Notes: generated by a model from the sequence alone, not told the origin. A stretch of DNA of 64,000 nt from DAOUKH01 sp034421515 (GCA_034421515.1 DAOUKH010000047.1:23939-87938), one strand, 5' to 3'; positions 53,683 to 62,689 are shown, numbered from the stretch's first letter. Program-made: numbers and translations.

Positions 53683-54281
53683 CGGGCCGCCTCCGCCAGC
53701 AGCGGCTTGGCGCGCTCTATCGCCCGGCCCCTGTGGCTGACGCGGTTCTTCTGCTCCATGGTCAACTCGGCCATGTGCGCGCCATACTCAGGGACGATGA
53801 AGAGCGGGTCGTAGCCGAAGCCGGTCTCACCCTTCATCTCGTGGGCGATCGTGCCCTCGCAGGAGCCCTCGACGGTGTGGACCCAGTCACCGTCTGGCGA
53901 GGCCACCGCGATGACGCAGCGGAAGCGGGCGCTGCGGCCGGCGCCGTCCTTCGCCGCGAGGTTGCGCAGCAACAGCTCGTTGCGCTGCCGCGAGGTCGCG
54001 CCCTCGCCGGCGTAGCGCGCCGAGCGGACGCCCGGCTCCCCGCCGAGCGCGTCCACCTCCAGCCCCGAGTCGTCGGCGAGCGTGAGCAGCCCCGACATCG
54101 CGGCGTAGGTCTTGGCCTTCAGGATGGCGTTCTCCTCGAAGGTCTCGCCGGTCTCCTCGACATCGAGGGTGATGCCGGCGTCCTCCAGGCTCAACAGCTC
54201 GAAGGGAAGGCCGTCGAGCATCGCGCGGTACTCCCTGAGCTTGCCCCGGTTCGTCGTCGCGATGAGGAGTTTTGTGGTCAC
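53679..54281 (-). CDS. rdgB: XTP/dITP (non-canonical NTP) pyrophosphatase
   Basis: 200 aa, the standard length. [15 protein letters not shown], the catalytic [24 protein letters not shown] and C-terminal [10 protein letters not shown] are diagnostic. It cleans dITP and XTP from the nucleotide pool. Overlaps the RNase HI-MoaC gene by 4 bp. Confidence 0.95.
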   Translation of the reverse strand: MTTKLLIATTNRGKLREYRAMLDGLPFELLSLEDAGITLDVEETGETFEENAILKAKTYAAMSGLLTLADDSGLEVDALGGEPGVRSARYAGEGATSRQRNELLLRNLAAKDGAGRSARFRCVIAVASPDGDWVHTVEGSCEGTIAHEMKGETGFGYDPLFIVPEYGAHMAELTMEQKNRVSHRGRAIERAKPLLAEAAR

Positions 54282-54302
54282 GTTCCGCCCGCGGGCCGCG
54301 TC

Positions 54303-55376
54303 CTATCCGCCGATATGGTACATCTCGACCTTGGGGCCGACGGGTTCGTCGAGTGAGGCCCGCAGCTCGGAGTAGCGGTCTTCCCGCGCCCGCCACGTCC
54401 CGCCGATGATGTCGGCGAGGTCGGCGTCGGAGGCCCCGTCGCGCATCGGGCCGCGCAGGTCGCGCCCCTGCGTCCCGAAGAGGCAGGTGAAGACCTTGCC
54501 CTCCGGCGAAAGGCGGGCGCGGGTGCAGGCGCCGCAGAAGGGCGCGGTAACCGAGGTGATGACGCCGATCTCGCCGTCGCCGTCGATGTAGCGCCAGCGG
54601 CGGGCCACCTCGCCGAAGTAGTTCGGGGAGACCGGCTCGATGGGGAAGATCGCGCCGATGCGCTCCAGGATTTCGGAGGCGGGGACGACGTCATCGCTGC
54701 GCCAGCCGTTGAGGTTGCCTACGTCCATGTACTCGATGAAGCGGACGATGTGCCCGGTCCCCTTGAAGCGCCGGGCGAGGTCGACGACGCCGTCGTCGTT
54801 CACGCCGCGCTGCACGACGGCGTCGATCTTGATGGGGCGGAGCCCGGCCGCCTCCGCCGCGGCGATGCCTGCGAGCACCCGGTCGACCCCGTAGCCGCGT
54901 CCGTTCATCGCGCCGAAGACCTCGTCGTCGAGGCTGTCCAGGCTCACCGTCACACGGTGGAGGCCCGCCTCGGCCAGGCACTTGGCTTGGTCGGCGAGGA
55001 GGTAGCCGTTGGTGGTCATGGCGAGGTCGTCGATGCCGGGAATGGCGGCGAGCATCGCCACCAAGCGCTCGACGTCGCTGCGCACCAGCGGCTCGCCGCC
55101 CGTGAGCCTGATCTTCCGCACGCCCAGGTCCGCGAAGACGCGGGCGGCACGGGCGACCTCCTCATAGGTCAGCACCTCGTTCTTGGGGAGGAACTTGTAG
55201 CGCGCGCCGAAAACCTCGGCCGGCATGCAGTAGGGGCAGCGGAAGTTGCAGCGGTCGGTGACCGAGATGCGCAGGTCGCGCAGGGGGCGCCCGAGCCGGT
55301 CGAAGACGCCGTCGAGCGCCTGACTGTCTTCGGGCGTCCGGCCCGCCGATTTATTCTGTTTGCCCTTCGCTTCCAT
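54303..55376 (-). CDS. moaA: GTP 3',8-cyclase (MoaA), molybdenum cofactor biosynthesis
   Basis: 357 aa from ATG 55376 with GGAAGG just upstream. Radical-SAM cluster CNFRCPYC, LTGGEPLVR, and the C-terminal second cluster in FCGACTRARLSPEGKVFTCLF; many MoaA proteins end with a GG dipeptide, as here (YHIGG). It converts GTP to 3',8-cH2GTP, the MoaC substrate; MoaC is encoded two genes downstream. A minus-strand TATAAT (55398-55403) lies in the divergent region. Confidence 0.96.
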   Translation of the reverse strand: MEAKGKQNKSAGRTPEDSQALDGVFDRLGRPLRDLRISVTDRCNFRCPYCMPAEVFGARYKFLPKNEVLTYEEVARAARVFADLGVRKIRLTGGEPLVRSDVERLVAMLAAIPGIDDLAMTTNGYLLADQAKCLAEAGLHRVTVSLDSLDDEVFGAMNGRGYGVDRVLAGIAAAEAAGLRPIKIDAVVQRGVNDDGVVDLARRFKGTGHIVRFIEYMDVGNLNGWRSDDVVPASEILERIGAIFPIEPVSPNYFGEVARRWRYIDGDGEIGVITSVTAPFCGACTRARLSPEGKVFTCLFGTQGRDLRGPMRDGASDADLADIIGGTWRAREDRYSELRASLDEPVGPKVEMYHIGG

Positions 55377-55397
55377 GCTGCCTTCCGGTGTGCGGCC

Positions 55398-55449
55398 ATT
55401 ATACCGAAGCGGGGGCTGCCGACCTTTCGTGCCGCCGCCCGCGTATACT
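55398..55449. promoter_or_regulatory. Divergent -10 boxes for moaA and the methyltransferase
   Basis: TATAAT on the minus strand (55398-55403) and TATACT on the plus strand (55444-55449), 20-60 nt from the respective start codons. No clear -35 hexamers. Confidence 0.4.
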
Positions 55450-55503
55450 GACGCCGTGAGACGACGCGCCCGCCGCTGTGGGCCGACCTTTTGGAGTTCC
55501 AAC

Positions 55504-56214
55504 ATGCCTGCCGAACACCGCAACGTCAGCCTCTCCCGCCGGCACTTCAACCGGCTTGCCGGCGAATACGACTCCGCTTTCATCAGACAGATGCCCACCT
55601 ACGAGCAGATGCACGAGACGGTGCTGGCGATGACCGCGCTCAACGGCCGTGGCGTCGAGCGCATCCTCGAACTTGGCGCGGGGACGGGAACGCTAACGAA
55701 GAAGCTGCTGGAGCGCTTCCCCCAGGCCGAGGTGACCGCCCTCGACCTCTCCGCCGAGATGCTGGCGGTGGCGCGGACCAAGCTGGCCTTTGCCGGTGAG
55801 CGCGTCGCCCTACGGGAGGTAGACGTCTCCTCCGCCGACTTGGGGTCGGGCTACGACGCCGCCGTCTCCACCATCGCCTTCCATCACGTGCCGGCCCGGA
55901 AGAAGGCGCCGGTCATCGCGGCGCTGCACCGCGCCCTCAACGAGGGTGGGGCGCTGGTGATCGGCGACACGTTCAAGGCCGCCAGCCCTCAGATCGCCGA
56001 AGGGCTCCGCCAGATCAATGAACAGCAGCTGCGTCAGGCGGGGATGTCCGACGAGGACATCGAGGAGCGCCGTGCCCGTGCCCGACATTCGGGAGGGAGC
56101 TCGGCCTTCGTGCGGGACTACGAGCGCTGGTTCAAGCAGGCGGGATTCGTCTCCGTCGACTGCGTATGGAAGGACATGAGCCTCGCCGTGGTCTACGGAG
56201 AGAAGCAGAGCTAG
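55504..56214 (+). CDS. SAM-dependent methyltransferase
   Basis: 236 aa from ATG 55504 with GGAG 7 nt upstream. Class I fold: RHFNRLAGEYDSAF, motif I ILELGAGTGTLTKKLL, VTALDLSAEMLAVAR, and AFHHVPARKK. The first residues resemble UbiE/Cfa-type small-molecule methyltransferases. Substrate unknown. It overlaps the convergent PIG-L gene by 4 bp. Confidence 0.85.
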   Translation: MPAEHRNVSLSRRHFNRLAGEYDSAFIRQMPTYEQMHETVLAMTALNGRGVERILELGAGTGTLTKKLLERFPQAEVTALDLSAEMLAVARTKLAFAGERVALREVDVSSADLGSGYDAAVSTIAFHHVPARKKAPVIAALHRALNEGGALVIGDTFKAASPQIAEGLRQINEQQLRQAGMSDEDIEERRARARHSGGSSAFVRDYERWFKQAGFVSVDCVWKDMSLAVVYGEKQS

Positions 56215-56912
56215 CGGCGCATCTCGACGACACGGAAGGACTCGCAGGCCTCCATACCGTGTTCCTTCCCCGCCTCCCGGGCGCGCTCCTTCATGTGCTT
56301 GGAGAGTTCGGCGGCGCGCTGTGCGGCGATCTGGCTCTCGTGCATGAGTAGAGACTTGATCTTGAGGTCGATGGACTCGGAGATGTCGACATGGGTGTCG
56401 GGGTCGTCCGAGTGCCAGAAGTAAAGAAACTGCGTCTTGTGGGGCTGCAAGCCGTCGGCCAAGTGTTCGGGGAAGTTCAGGTGGTCGCGGGCCAAGGGGA
56501 AGACGGCGTCCGTGGTCACCTGACCGGTGATGCGGTGGTCGCGGTGCTGGTAGAAGGTGCGCTTCTGGGGGTCGGTGGTCATGACGACGTCCGGCCTGGT
56601 CTTGCGGATGGCGCGGACCAGCTTTTCGCGGAACCGGAGGTTGTCCTCGAGTTCGGCGTCGGGCTCGCGGAGGAAGATGACCTCCTTCCAGCCCAATACC
56701 TCGGCGGCTGCCAACTGCTCGCGCTCGCGGAGTTCGGCCAGCCGCTCCGAGGTCATTTCGAAGTCGGAGGAGCCCTTGTCGCCGTTGGTGACTACGACCA
56801 GCGTCGCCTCGGCCCCCTGCCGCATCCAGTTGACCACCGTGCCGCCGACGCCCATCTCGGCGTCGTCGGGATGGGGCGTGCAAACCAAGACCCTCTCAGG
56901 CACGTATGTCAT
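56211..56912 (-). CDS. PIG-L/LmbE-family deacetylase
   Basis: 233 aa. Zn motif PHPDDAEMGVGG near the N-terminus and HRDHRITG (His-x-x-His type) in the middle. Members remove N-acetyl groups from GlcNAc-inositol, bacillithiol or mycothiol precursors, or other sugars. The nearby phosphoinositide/mannosyltransferase operon makes a GlcNAc-inositol-type substrate conceivable, but this is inference. Divergent from the hydrolase gene at 57013. Confidence 0.85.
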   Translation of the reverse strand: MTYVPERVLVCTPHPDDAEMGVGGTVVNWMRQGAEATLVVVTNGDKGSSDFEMTSERLAELREREQLAAAEVLGWKEVIFLREPDAELEDNLRFREKLVRAIRKTRPDVVMTTDPQKRTFYQHRDHRITGQVTTDAVFPLARDHLNFPEHLADGLQPHKTQFLYFWHSDDPDTHVDISESIDLKIKSLLMHESQIAAQRAAELSKHMKERAREAGKEHGMEACESFRVVEMRR

Positions 56913-56975
56913 AGAGAATCCCTTCCGAGTCGGTCGAGCGGTTGGATTGAAGGGTGAAGGACGCTTCGATTCTCT
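56913..56975. promoter_or_regulatory. Inverted repeat in the divergent region
   Basis: AGAGAATC (56913-56920) and GATTCTCT (56968-56975), 8-bp arms 47 bp apart, between the PIG-L and hydrolase starts. A TAGTAT box follows on the plus strand. Operator role is a guess. Confidence 0.25.
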
Positions 56976-57012
56976 AGTATAGCGGACGGCCTACGGGGCT
57001 TGGAGGCGCCGA

Positions 57013-57786
57013 ATGCCCAGCTTGCTCGACCGTCAGATCTTCCGGCCCGCCGGCAGCGTCGACGCGACCCCCGAGGACCTCGGGCTCGACTATGAGGAGG
57101 TCTTCCTCACCGCCGCCGACGGGGTCCGCCTCCATGCCTGGTACTTCCCCGGCAAATCGGGGGTGACGCTGGTCTTCTTTCACGGGAACGCCGGCGACGT
57201 CACTCACCGGCTCGACATGATCCCCCTGCTGCAGGCGGGACTCGACGCGTCGATCCTGCTGTTCGATTACCGGGGCTACGGCCGGAGCGAAGGCGCGCCG
57301 ACCGAGCGCGGGGTCTACCTCGACTCGCTGGCCGCCGCCAAGTGGGCGCGCGAGCGGGAGGGGACCCGCGCCGTCGTTTACTACGGCCGTTCCCTTGGAG
57401 CCGCCGCCGCTATCGAGACGGCGCTCCGCGAACCGCCCAACGCCGTGATTGTCGAGGCCGCCTTCCTCTCGATAGCCGAGATGGCCGCCGTATCGCACCC
57501 GTTCATCGGCTTGGTGAGCTGGCTGTGGCTGCGGGGCCGGTTCGACAACGCGTCGAAGATATCGAAGCTGAGGGCGCCTCTGCTCGTCATACATGGCGAC
57601 CAGGACGACACGGTCCCGCTGGAGCACGGCCTTCGCCTCTACAAGGCCGCGCCGTGGCGGAAGGAGCTGTACCTCGTCCGGGGCGCGGGCCACAGCGACG
57701 CGCTCTTCGTCGACGGCGACAAGTACACGGGGCGCATCAGCCGATTCTTGGACCGCTACCTTCCTGGCGGCGCGACCTTGGCCTGA
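57013..57786 (+). CDS. Alpha/beta hydrolase (Bem46/ABHD13-like)
   Basis: 257 aa. LVFFHGNAGDVTHRL (oxyanion loop HGN), LLFDYRGYGRSEG, nucleophile elbow YYGRSLGAAAA, Asp in IHGDQDDTVPLEHG and His in GAGHSDAL. No signal peptide. The group contains thioesterases and esterases of unknown bacterial role. GGAGG lies 6 nt upstream. Confidence 0.85.
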   Translation: MPSLLDRQIFRPAGSVDATPEDLGLDYEEVFLTAADGVRLHAWYFPGKSGVTLVFFHGNAGDVTHRLDMIPLLQAGLDASILLFDYRGYGRSEGAPTERGVYLDSLAAAKWAREREGTRAVVYYGRSLGAAAAIETALREPPNAVIVEAAFLSIAEMAAVSHPFIGLVSWLWLRGRFDNASKISKLRAPLLVIHGDQDDTVPLEHGLRLYKAAPWRKELYLVRGAGHSDALFVDGDKYTGRISRFLDRYLPGGATLA

Positions 57787-57810
57787 CTCCTCCGCCGAGC
57801 GCCCTCTCAG

Positions 57811-57829
57811 TCTCTCCCAGAGGGAGAGA
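57811..57829. repeat. CT/GA-rich palindromic repeat
   Basis: TCTCTCCC (57811-57818) pairs with GGGAGAGA (57822-57829). Placed directly after the hydrolase gene. Confidence 0.6.
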
Positions 57830-57877
57830 GGTGCCGGATGAGGCCCGACTCCCGTTGCGTGGGTCGCGCCGGGGAGG

Positions 57878-57908
57878 TCGCCTGCTCGGGCGCGCTCCGA
57901 GCAGGCGA
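57878..57908. repeat. 12-bp perfect inverted repeat
   Basis: TCGCCTGCTCGG pairs with CCGAGCAGGCGA around GCGCGCT. A strong hairpin in the gap between convergent genes; no U-tract. Confidence 0.55.
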
Positions 57909-58214
57909 CTCGAAGGCCGATCCAGCGGGCTGTCTCAGCCCGGCCCGGTTAACACTGTTAGAGGCAGTGCGCACCGCCTCCTCTAAAGGCGGGATCACAG
58001 GCCACGAACATGCGTTCGATATTGATACTTTAGCAGCGACGGCACGGGGGTGTCAAAGGGGAAGTGTCACAGCAGCGGGCCGCGAGGGTTGGGCAGCGGG
58101 CGAGCCCCTATGGGGGCCATGGGAATAGCGGCTATTGATGGTCGTCGTGGCGGTAGGGGGGCCCCTCATCTCAATCTTCTCCCGGGGGGAGAAGAGGCGG
58201 GACCACCCCACCGG

Positions 58215-58250
58215 CCCTCCCTCAGTCCCTCCCAGAGGGAGGGAGGTTTA
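58215..58250. repeat. 36-bp dispersed palindromic repeat, copy 2
   Basis: The exact reverse complement of 5266-5301. The match over 36 bp across 53 kb shows recent copying or strong conservation of a repeat family. Confidence 0.8.
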
Positions 58251-58372
58251 AGGTGGCTCCCGCAGAGGGGGAGAGGCTTATGGTGCTCTCCCTGCGGGGG
58301 AGTGGTTTGGGTGTAGCCCCGCCCCAGGGACGGGTGCGCCGTGGCGCGCCCGTACAGGGGAGGAGTAGCGGC

Positions 58373-58999
58373 CTACGGTTGCGTGCCCGCTTGGCGCCAG
58401 GCGTGGATGAAGCGGTGGGCGGCGGTGAGGAAGCTGGCGGCGGCGACGATGTAGAGGAAGATGGTGACCTGGCCGGAGATGAGGCCGGCGCTCAGGAGGA
58501 CGATGCGTTCCGGCCGGGTGACGAGGCCGACGTTGCACTCCAGACCCAGCCCTTCGGCCCGCGCCTTGACGTAGCTGACGAGCACCGACGCGGCCAGGGT
58601 AAGGAAGACGAGCAAGGCCTCCTCAAGGTCGCCGCCGTCGACGAAGTAGTAGAGCAGGCCGAAGAGGACGGCGGCCTCGGAGACGCGGTCGAGGGTTGAG
58701 TCGAGGAGGCCACCGCGTTTGGAGACCTTGCCCGTCGCCCTGGCGAGCGCGCCGTCGAGCATGTCGGTGGCGCTGCCGCCGAGCAGGAGGAGGCCGCCGA
58801 GGAGGAAGCGGCCCTCGGCGAGGGGCCACGCGGCAACGGCGGTGACGGCGAAGCCGCCGACGCTGACCATGTTGGGAGAGACGCCCAGCCGCGCGAGGAC
58901 GGCGACCATGGGGTCGACGATCAGGCCGAGGAGGCCGCGGGCGCGCTTGCGGACCGCCTCGGCGGCGGAGTGCCGCCGGGGGGCGTCGTCGCCGCTCAT
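58373..58999 (-). CDS. CDP-alcohol phosphatidyltransferase (PgsA/phosphatidylinositol-phosphate synthase type)
   Basis: 208 aa with about five membrane helices. The family signature D-x2-D-G-x2-A-R-x8-G-x3-D-x3-D is complete, starting at Asp79 (TDMLDGALARATG) and ending SKRGGLLDSTLDR. It transfers a diacylglycerol-phosphate from CDP-DAG to an alcohol such as inositol phosphate or glycerol phosphate. Its ATG overlaps the glycosyltransferase stop (ATGA), and with the acyltransferase these three mirror the actinobacterial pgsA-acyltransferase-pimA order. Confidence 0.87.
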   Translation of the reverse strand: MSGDDAPRRHSAAEAVRKRARGLLGLIVDPMVAVLARLGVSPNMVSVGGFAVTAVAAWPLAEGRFLLGGLLLLGGSATDMLDGALARATGKVSKRGGLLDSTLDRVSEAAVLFGLLYYFVDGGDLEEALLVFLTLAASVLVSYVKARAEGLGLECNVGLVTRPERIVLLSAGLISGQVTIFLYIVAAASFLTAAHRFIHAWRQAGTQP

Positions 59000-60144
59000 C
59001 GCAGCTCGCGAAGTCCTCGCAGCGGGGCGCGCTCGTCCATCAGCTGCTCGTAATAGCTCAGGATTTCGGAGGCGACGCGGTCCCAGCTAAAGCGCTGGAC
59101 GTGTTCCCGTCCCCGCGCCGCCATGCGCGCCCGCAGCTCGGGCTGCTGCATCAGGTGTACGATGGCGTTGGCCAAGCTGACCTCGTCGCTCGGCTCGAAC
59201 AGCATGCCCGTCCCGGTGTCGGCGATGACGCTGGCGTAACCGGGGATGTTGGAGGCGAGCACCGGCGCGCCCGCCGCCATGGCCTCGAGCAGGACGATGC
59301 CGAAGCTCTCGCCGCCCGTCGCGGGGGAGCAGAAGATGTCCGCCGTCCGGTAGTAGCGGGGGAGGTCGTCGTAGGGCACGCCGCCGATGATCTCGACGTC
59401 GTCGACGTAGCGCTCGCCGAGGATGCGCTCCGACGGCGCGTCGAGGCGTCCCGGCCCGACGACGATGAGGCGCAACTGGGGGTACTCCCACTTGAGCCGG
59501 GCGAAGGCCGCGAGCAGGAAGCGGAGGCCCTTGCGCTTCTCCATGCGCCCGACGAAGAGCAGGTTCAGCTTGCCGTCCATGAACCGCTCGAAGGGCTGGG
59601 CATCGGCGGAGAAATGGGCGAGGTCGATCCCGTTGGGAATGATGGTGTAATTCCCCGGGTAGTAGCGGTTGATGAGCTCGGCCGCGGGTTTCGACACGGC
59701 GATTCTGCCGTGCAGGTTGCCGACCCAGCGTTTGAGGAGCGGGCGGAAGCCGCGGTAGCCGCGGCTGCGCCGTACGTAGGCGTGGAAGGTACCCACGTTG
59801 AGGGCCTTGGAGAAGCGGAGCGCGGCGAGCGGGGCTATGGGGAAGAGCGGCTCGTGCATGTGGACCACGTCGAACTCTTCGTTGTCCAAAAGCCGTTTGA
59901 TCTCCCGGTTCCGGTGGAAGGAGAAGGAGACGCGGGCCCACGACCCCGAGAGCGGGAGCGGCACGGTCCTGCTGCCGATGAGGGCGAGGTTGTCGCCCCG
60001 GACCTCCTCCGCGGGCTTCGACGAGGGCGCGATTATGGTGGTGCGGTGACCGCGGCGGGTGAACTCGTTGGAAAGCGCCAGGATGTGATTGTTCACCCCG
60101 CCGGGGTGGGCCCAATCGTACGGCGACACCAGCGCGATCTTCAT
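58996..60144 (-). CDS. GT4-family glycosyltransferase (PimA-like)
   Basis: 382 aa from ATG 60144, coupled to the upstream acyltransferase by a 4-bp overlap. GT-B fold: MKIALVSPYDWAHPGGVNNH (nucleotide-sugar and acceptor loop typical of PimA), VVHMHEPLFPIAPLA, LLFVGRMEKRKGL and the retaining-enzyme E-x7-E motif ESFGIVLLEAMAAG. PimA adds mannose to phosphatidylinositol at the inner membrane face; the neighbouring genes support a phosphoinositol glycolipid. Confidence 0.87.
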   Translation of the reverse strand: MKIALVSPYDWAHPGGVNNHILALSNEFTRRGHRTTIIAPSSKPAEEVRGDNLALIGSRTVPLPLSGSWARVSFSFHRNREIKRLLDNEEFDVVHMHEPLFPIAPLAALRFSKALNVGTFHAYVRRSRGYRGFRPLLKRWVGNLHGRIAVSKPAAELINRYYPGNYTIIPNGIDLAHFSADAQPFERFMDGKLNLLFVGRMEKRKGLRFLLAAFARLKWEYPQLRLIVVGPGRLDAPSERILGERYVDDVEIIGGVPYDDLPRYYRTADIFCSPATGGESFGIVLLEAMAAGAPVLASNIPGYASVIADTGTGMLFEPSDEVSLANAIVHLMQQPELRARMAARGREHVQRFSWDRVASEILSYYEQLMDERAPLRGLRELR

Positions 60145-61163
60145 CGTATCCGTTCCCGGAGCGGCGGCGTGGGAGTGGGAGGAGCGGCGTCCCCCGAGGT
60201 CCCATTCGCCCCGTTCGCCTTCGTCCGCTTCCGCTGCCGTAGCCGCTCGTCCTGCTTGTCGGCTTCCCACACGGGCTCGAAGATGGCCGTCCACTGCGTA
60301 GGATACTCCATGACGTACCGTTCGACGATATCGAGGAGCTGGCGGCTCAGAGCGCGGACGCGCGCCTCGGTGGGGCGCTCGCGCTCAACGGCGATAGGCG
60401 GCTCGATGCGGACGACGTGTTGCTCGAAGCCGGCGCGCAGGCTGATGCTCGGCACCAGGGTGGCCCCGGTTCGCAGGGCGAGCTCCGCCGCCCCCACTGG
60501 CATGAGCGCCGGCTCGCCGAGAAAGTCCATGACGAGGCCGTGCCCTTGGACGGCGCGGTCGACGGCGACGCCGACCCACTCGCCGCGCTTGAGTGCCTTG
60601 AAGGCGTTCTTGACACCCATCGCCGTGGCGGGCTCGAACGTGAGCGATTGGGCGTGACGCAGGCGCATCGTCAGGTCCAGCAGCCGGGGCGGTTGGATGT
60701 CCTCGGCGAGGATCATGGTAGGAGGCACGCCGAGGGCGGGGAAGGCCTGCGTCACCATGTCGAGGTTGCCGAGGTGGGCCGAAGCGATGATGACACCTTT
60801 CTCCATGCGCTTGGCCGCCTCGTAGTGCTCCAGCCCGTGAAAGTCGATGGCGTCGCGGGTCTCTTCGGGGGTGTAGTAGGGGACGCGAGTGAGATCGTAG
60901 TAGTTATAGGAGAGGTTCCGGAAGCTCTGGCGGATCATCCGGCTGACGTCGCGGCGGGAGGCGTTGGGGACGATCCGGCGCAGGTTCAACGCGGTGGTGC
61001 GGCGGGAGCGCCGGGCGAAGACGAAGGCGGACTCGGCCATGAGGATGGCGCAGAGGCGGCGCAGCGGCCGGGGAAGCGGCGCGATGAACGTCGCGGTGAA
61101 CAACATGAGGTAGTAGCGCCACATATGCTCGCGGCGACGTCTCCGGGGACGGCGCCGAGGCAT
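60141..61163 (-). CDS. LpxL/HtrB-like lipid acyltransferase (PIM acyltransferase-like)
   Basis: 340 aa from ATG 61163; an internal ATG at 61124 (MWRYYLML) is possible. A basic N-terminus, then an anchoring hydrophobic stretch and the HxxxxD catalytic motif ASAHLGNLDMVTQAF. A conserved DRAVQGHGLVMDFLG segment follows. In Actinobacteria this family acylates mannose of phosphatidylinositol mannosides. First gene of the three-gene operon with the GT4 and PgsA-like genes; a TAGTACC box sits at its start. Confidence 0.83.
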   Translation of the reverse strand: MPRRRPRRRRREHMWRYYLMLFTATFIAPLPRPLRRLCAILMAESAFVFARRSRRTTALNLRRIVPNASRRDVSRMIRQSFRNLSYNYYDLTRVPYYTPEETRDAIDFHGLEHYEAAKRMEKGVIIASAHLGNLDMVTQAFPALGVPPTMILAEDIQPPRLLDLTMRLRHAQSLTFEPATAMGVKNAFKALKRGEWVGVAVDRAVQGHGLVMDFLGEPALMPVGAAELALRTGATLVPSISLRAGFEQHVVRIEPPIAVERERPTEARVRALSRQLLDIVERYVMEYPTQWTAIFEPVWEADKQDERLRQRKRTKANGANGTSGDAAPPTPTPPLRERIR

Positions 61164-61299
61164 GGTACTACAGCGCCGGAGGCGGGGCAAAAGGCGGGCG
61201 CTTGCTCTCTCTGAACTCTATCAGGGGAGACTCTTGCGTAACTGGGCGGCTCCATGGAGGTTGGGCGCGCCCCTCCCCACTCCCCGCCCTCACCCCAAC

Positions 61300-61336
61300 C
61301 CTCTCTCAAATCTCCCCCAGAGGGGGAGAGGCTTAA
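61300..61336. repeat. CT/GA-rich palindromic repeat
   Basis: CTCTCTC and TCTCCCCC pair with GGGGGAGAG in the same layout as the repeats at 1152 and 58215, in the 233-bp gap between truB and the acyltransferase gene. Confidence 0.6.
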
Positions 61337-61367
61337 GACGCTCCCCAGAGGGGGAGGCGGGAGGGGC

Positions 61368-61387
61368 GGGCGACCGCAAGGTCGCCC
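61368..61387. repeat. GGGCGACC palindromic repeat
   Basis: GGGCGACC-GCAA-GGTCGCCC, 8-bp stem with a stable GCAA tetraloop, related to the arms of the repeat at 34806-34833. It directly follows the truB stop on the minus strand and could terminate it. Confidence 0.6.
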
Positions 61388-61396
61388 CTACAGGAG

Positions 61397-62284
61397 CTAA
61401 CGGGCGAAGACCTTGGTGGGCCGCCAGGCGCCCTGCTCGGGATCGAAGCGGAGCAGCGCGACGAGCTGGCCGTCGCCGTTGAAGGCGCGGCAGAGGGCGC
61501 CGGGCTCTGCGCCTGTGCCGTTCGCGGCGACGGGCTTGCCGTGGATGATGGCCTGGCGGGTGTCGGCGTCGACGATGGCGGCGGGCAGGTGGAGGAGGGG
61601 GACGTCGAGCGGTTCGAGGCAGGTCTCCAGGTAGCCGCCGAGGGCAGCGTCGTGGAGGGCCTCGATGGTGAGGGCGTCCTCAACGAAGAAGGGGCCGGTG
61701 CGGGTGCGGTCGAGGGCGGCGAGGTGGGCGCCGCAGCCGAGCGCCTCGCCCAAGTCGTGGGCGATCGAGCGGACGTAGGTGCCGTGGCCGCACTCGATGT
61801 CGACGACGGCGAGGCCGGGCGACCAATCGGTGAGCTCGATGTGAGTTACCTCGACCTCGCGCGGCTCCGGGGCCTCGGCGCGGCCCTCGCGGGCGAGCTC
61901 GTAGCTGCGGCGGCCGTCCTTCTTCAAGGCGCTGAAGGCCGGAGGGCGCTGTTGGATGCGTCCGCGGAAGGCGGCGAGCGCCGCCGCGACGTCGTCCGCC
62001 CCGATAGCCGACGCGTCGGCCTCGCTGGTGACCTCGCCCTCGGCGTCGTAGGTGTTGGTCGCGATGCCGAGCCGGACCTCGGCGCGGTAGGCCTTCGTCC
62101 CGTGGAGCAGGAACTCGCTGACGCGCGTGGCGCGTCCCAGGAAGATGGGGAGGACGCCGCTGGCCAACGGGTCGAGGGTGCCGCCGTGCCCGACGCGCTT
62201 CTCGCGGCTCAGCCGCTTCACGAGCCGGACGACGTCGAAGGAGGTGGGGCCTACGGGCTTGTCGACGTTGAGGATGCCGTCCAT
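61397..62284 (-). CDS. truB: tRNA pseudouridine-55 synthase TruB
   Basis: 295 aa. GILNVDKPVGPTSFDVVRLVKR, catalytic Asp in HGGTLDPLASGVLP, and RSIAHDLGEALG are diagnostic. It makes Psi55 in the T-loop of tRNAs and also acts as a tRNA chaperone. 11 nt after rbfA, the usual bacterial pairing. Confidence 0.96.
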   Translation of the reverse strand: MDGILNVDKPVGPTSFDVVRLVKRLSREKRVGHGGTLDPLASGVLPIFLGRATRVSEFLLHGTKAYRAEVRLGIATNTYDAEGEVTSEADASAIGADDVAAALAAFRGRIQQRPPAFSALKKDGRRSYELAREGRAEAPEPREVEVTHIELTDWSPGLAVVDIECGHGTYVRSIAHDLGEALGCGAHLAALDRTRTGPFFVEDALTIEALHDAALGGYLETCLEPLDVPLLHLPAAIVDADTRQAIIHGKPVAANGTGAEPGALCRAFNGDGQLVALLRFDPEQGAWRPTKVFAR

Positions 62285-62295
62285 GCGGCCCGCCG

Positions 62296-62670
62296 CTAGC
62301 GCTCGCCGGCCCCGGGCTCCGTGTCGAGGCCGTCGGAGTCGCGCATCAGGTCGAGGAGGCGGGTGCCCGCTTCGATGGAGTCGTCGCGCTGGAAGGTCAT
62401 GAAGGGGATGTACTTCATGGTGCGGAGGCGGCCTTGCAACTCGTGGCGCAGGCGGGAGGCGGCGGCGCGCAGCCCCTCGACGGCTTCGTCGCGCTGCTCG
62501 TCCGTGCCCAGAGTCGAGACGTAGACCTTGGCGGAGCGCAGGTCGGGCGTCACGGAGACCTCGGTGATCGAGGTCAGGCCGGAGAGACGTGGATCGCGCA
62601 GGTCGCGCATCGCCTCGCTCAGCACCTCGCGGAGGAGGTCGTTGACTCGCTGTTGCCGGCGGCTGGTCAT
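62296..62670 (-). CDS. rbfA: Ribosome-binding factor A
   Basis: 124 aa. RVNDLLREVLSEAMRDLRDPRL, TSITEVSVTPDLRSAKVYVS, and LRHELQGRLRTMKYIPFM with FQRDDSIEAG match the KH-like RbfA fold that assists 30S maturation. Upstream of truB in the same operon and 19 nt after the VWA gene. Confidence 0.94.
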   Translation of the reverse strand: MTSRRQQRVNDLLREVLSEAMRDLRDPRLSGLTSITEVSVTPDLRSAKVYVSTLGTDEQRDEAVEGLRAAASRLRHELQGRLRTMKYIPFMTFQRDDSIEAGTRLLDLMRDSDGLDTEPGAGER

Positions 62671-62689
62671 GCGGGCTCGGCCCGGCGTG

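Larger units (their letters stand above)
57787..58372. other. 586-bp gene-free gap, cluster of inverted repeats
   Basis: It lies between convergent genes. It contains at least five inverted repeats: 57811-57829, 57878-57908, 58176-58194 (CTTCTCCC/GGGAGAAG), 58215-58250 and one at about 58284-58300. Near 58007-58020 is CGAACATGCGTTCG, with the CGAAC-N4-GTTCG shape of a Gram-positive LexA box but no adjacent gene start. I see no protein-coding stretch or known RNA. Confidence 0.6.
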
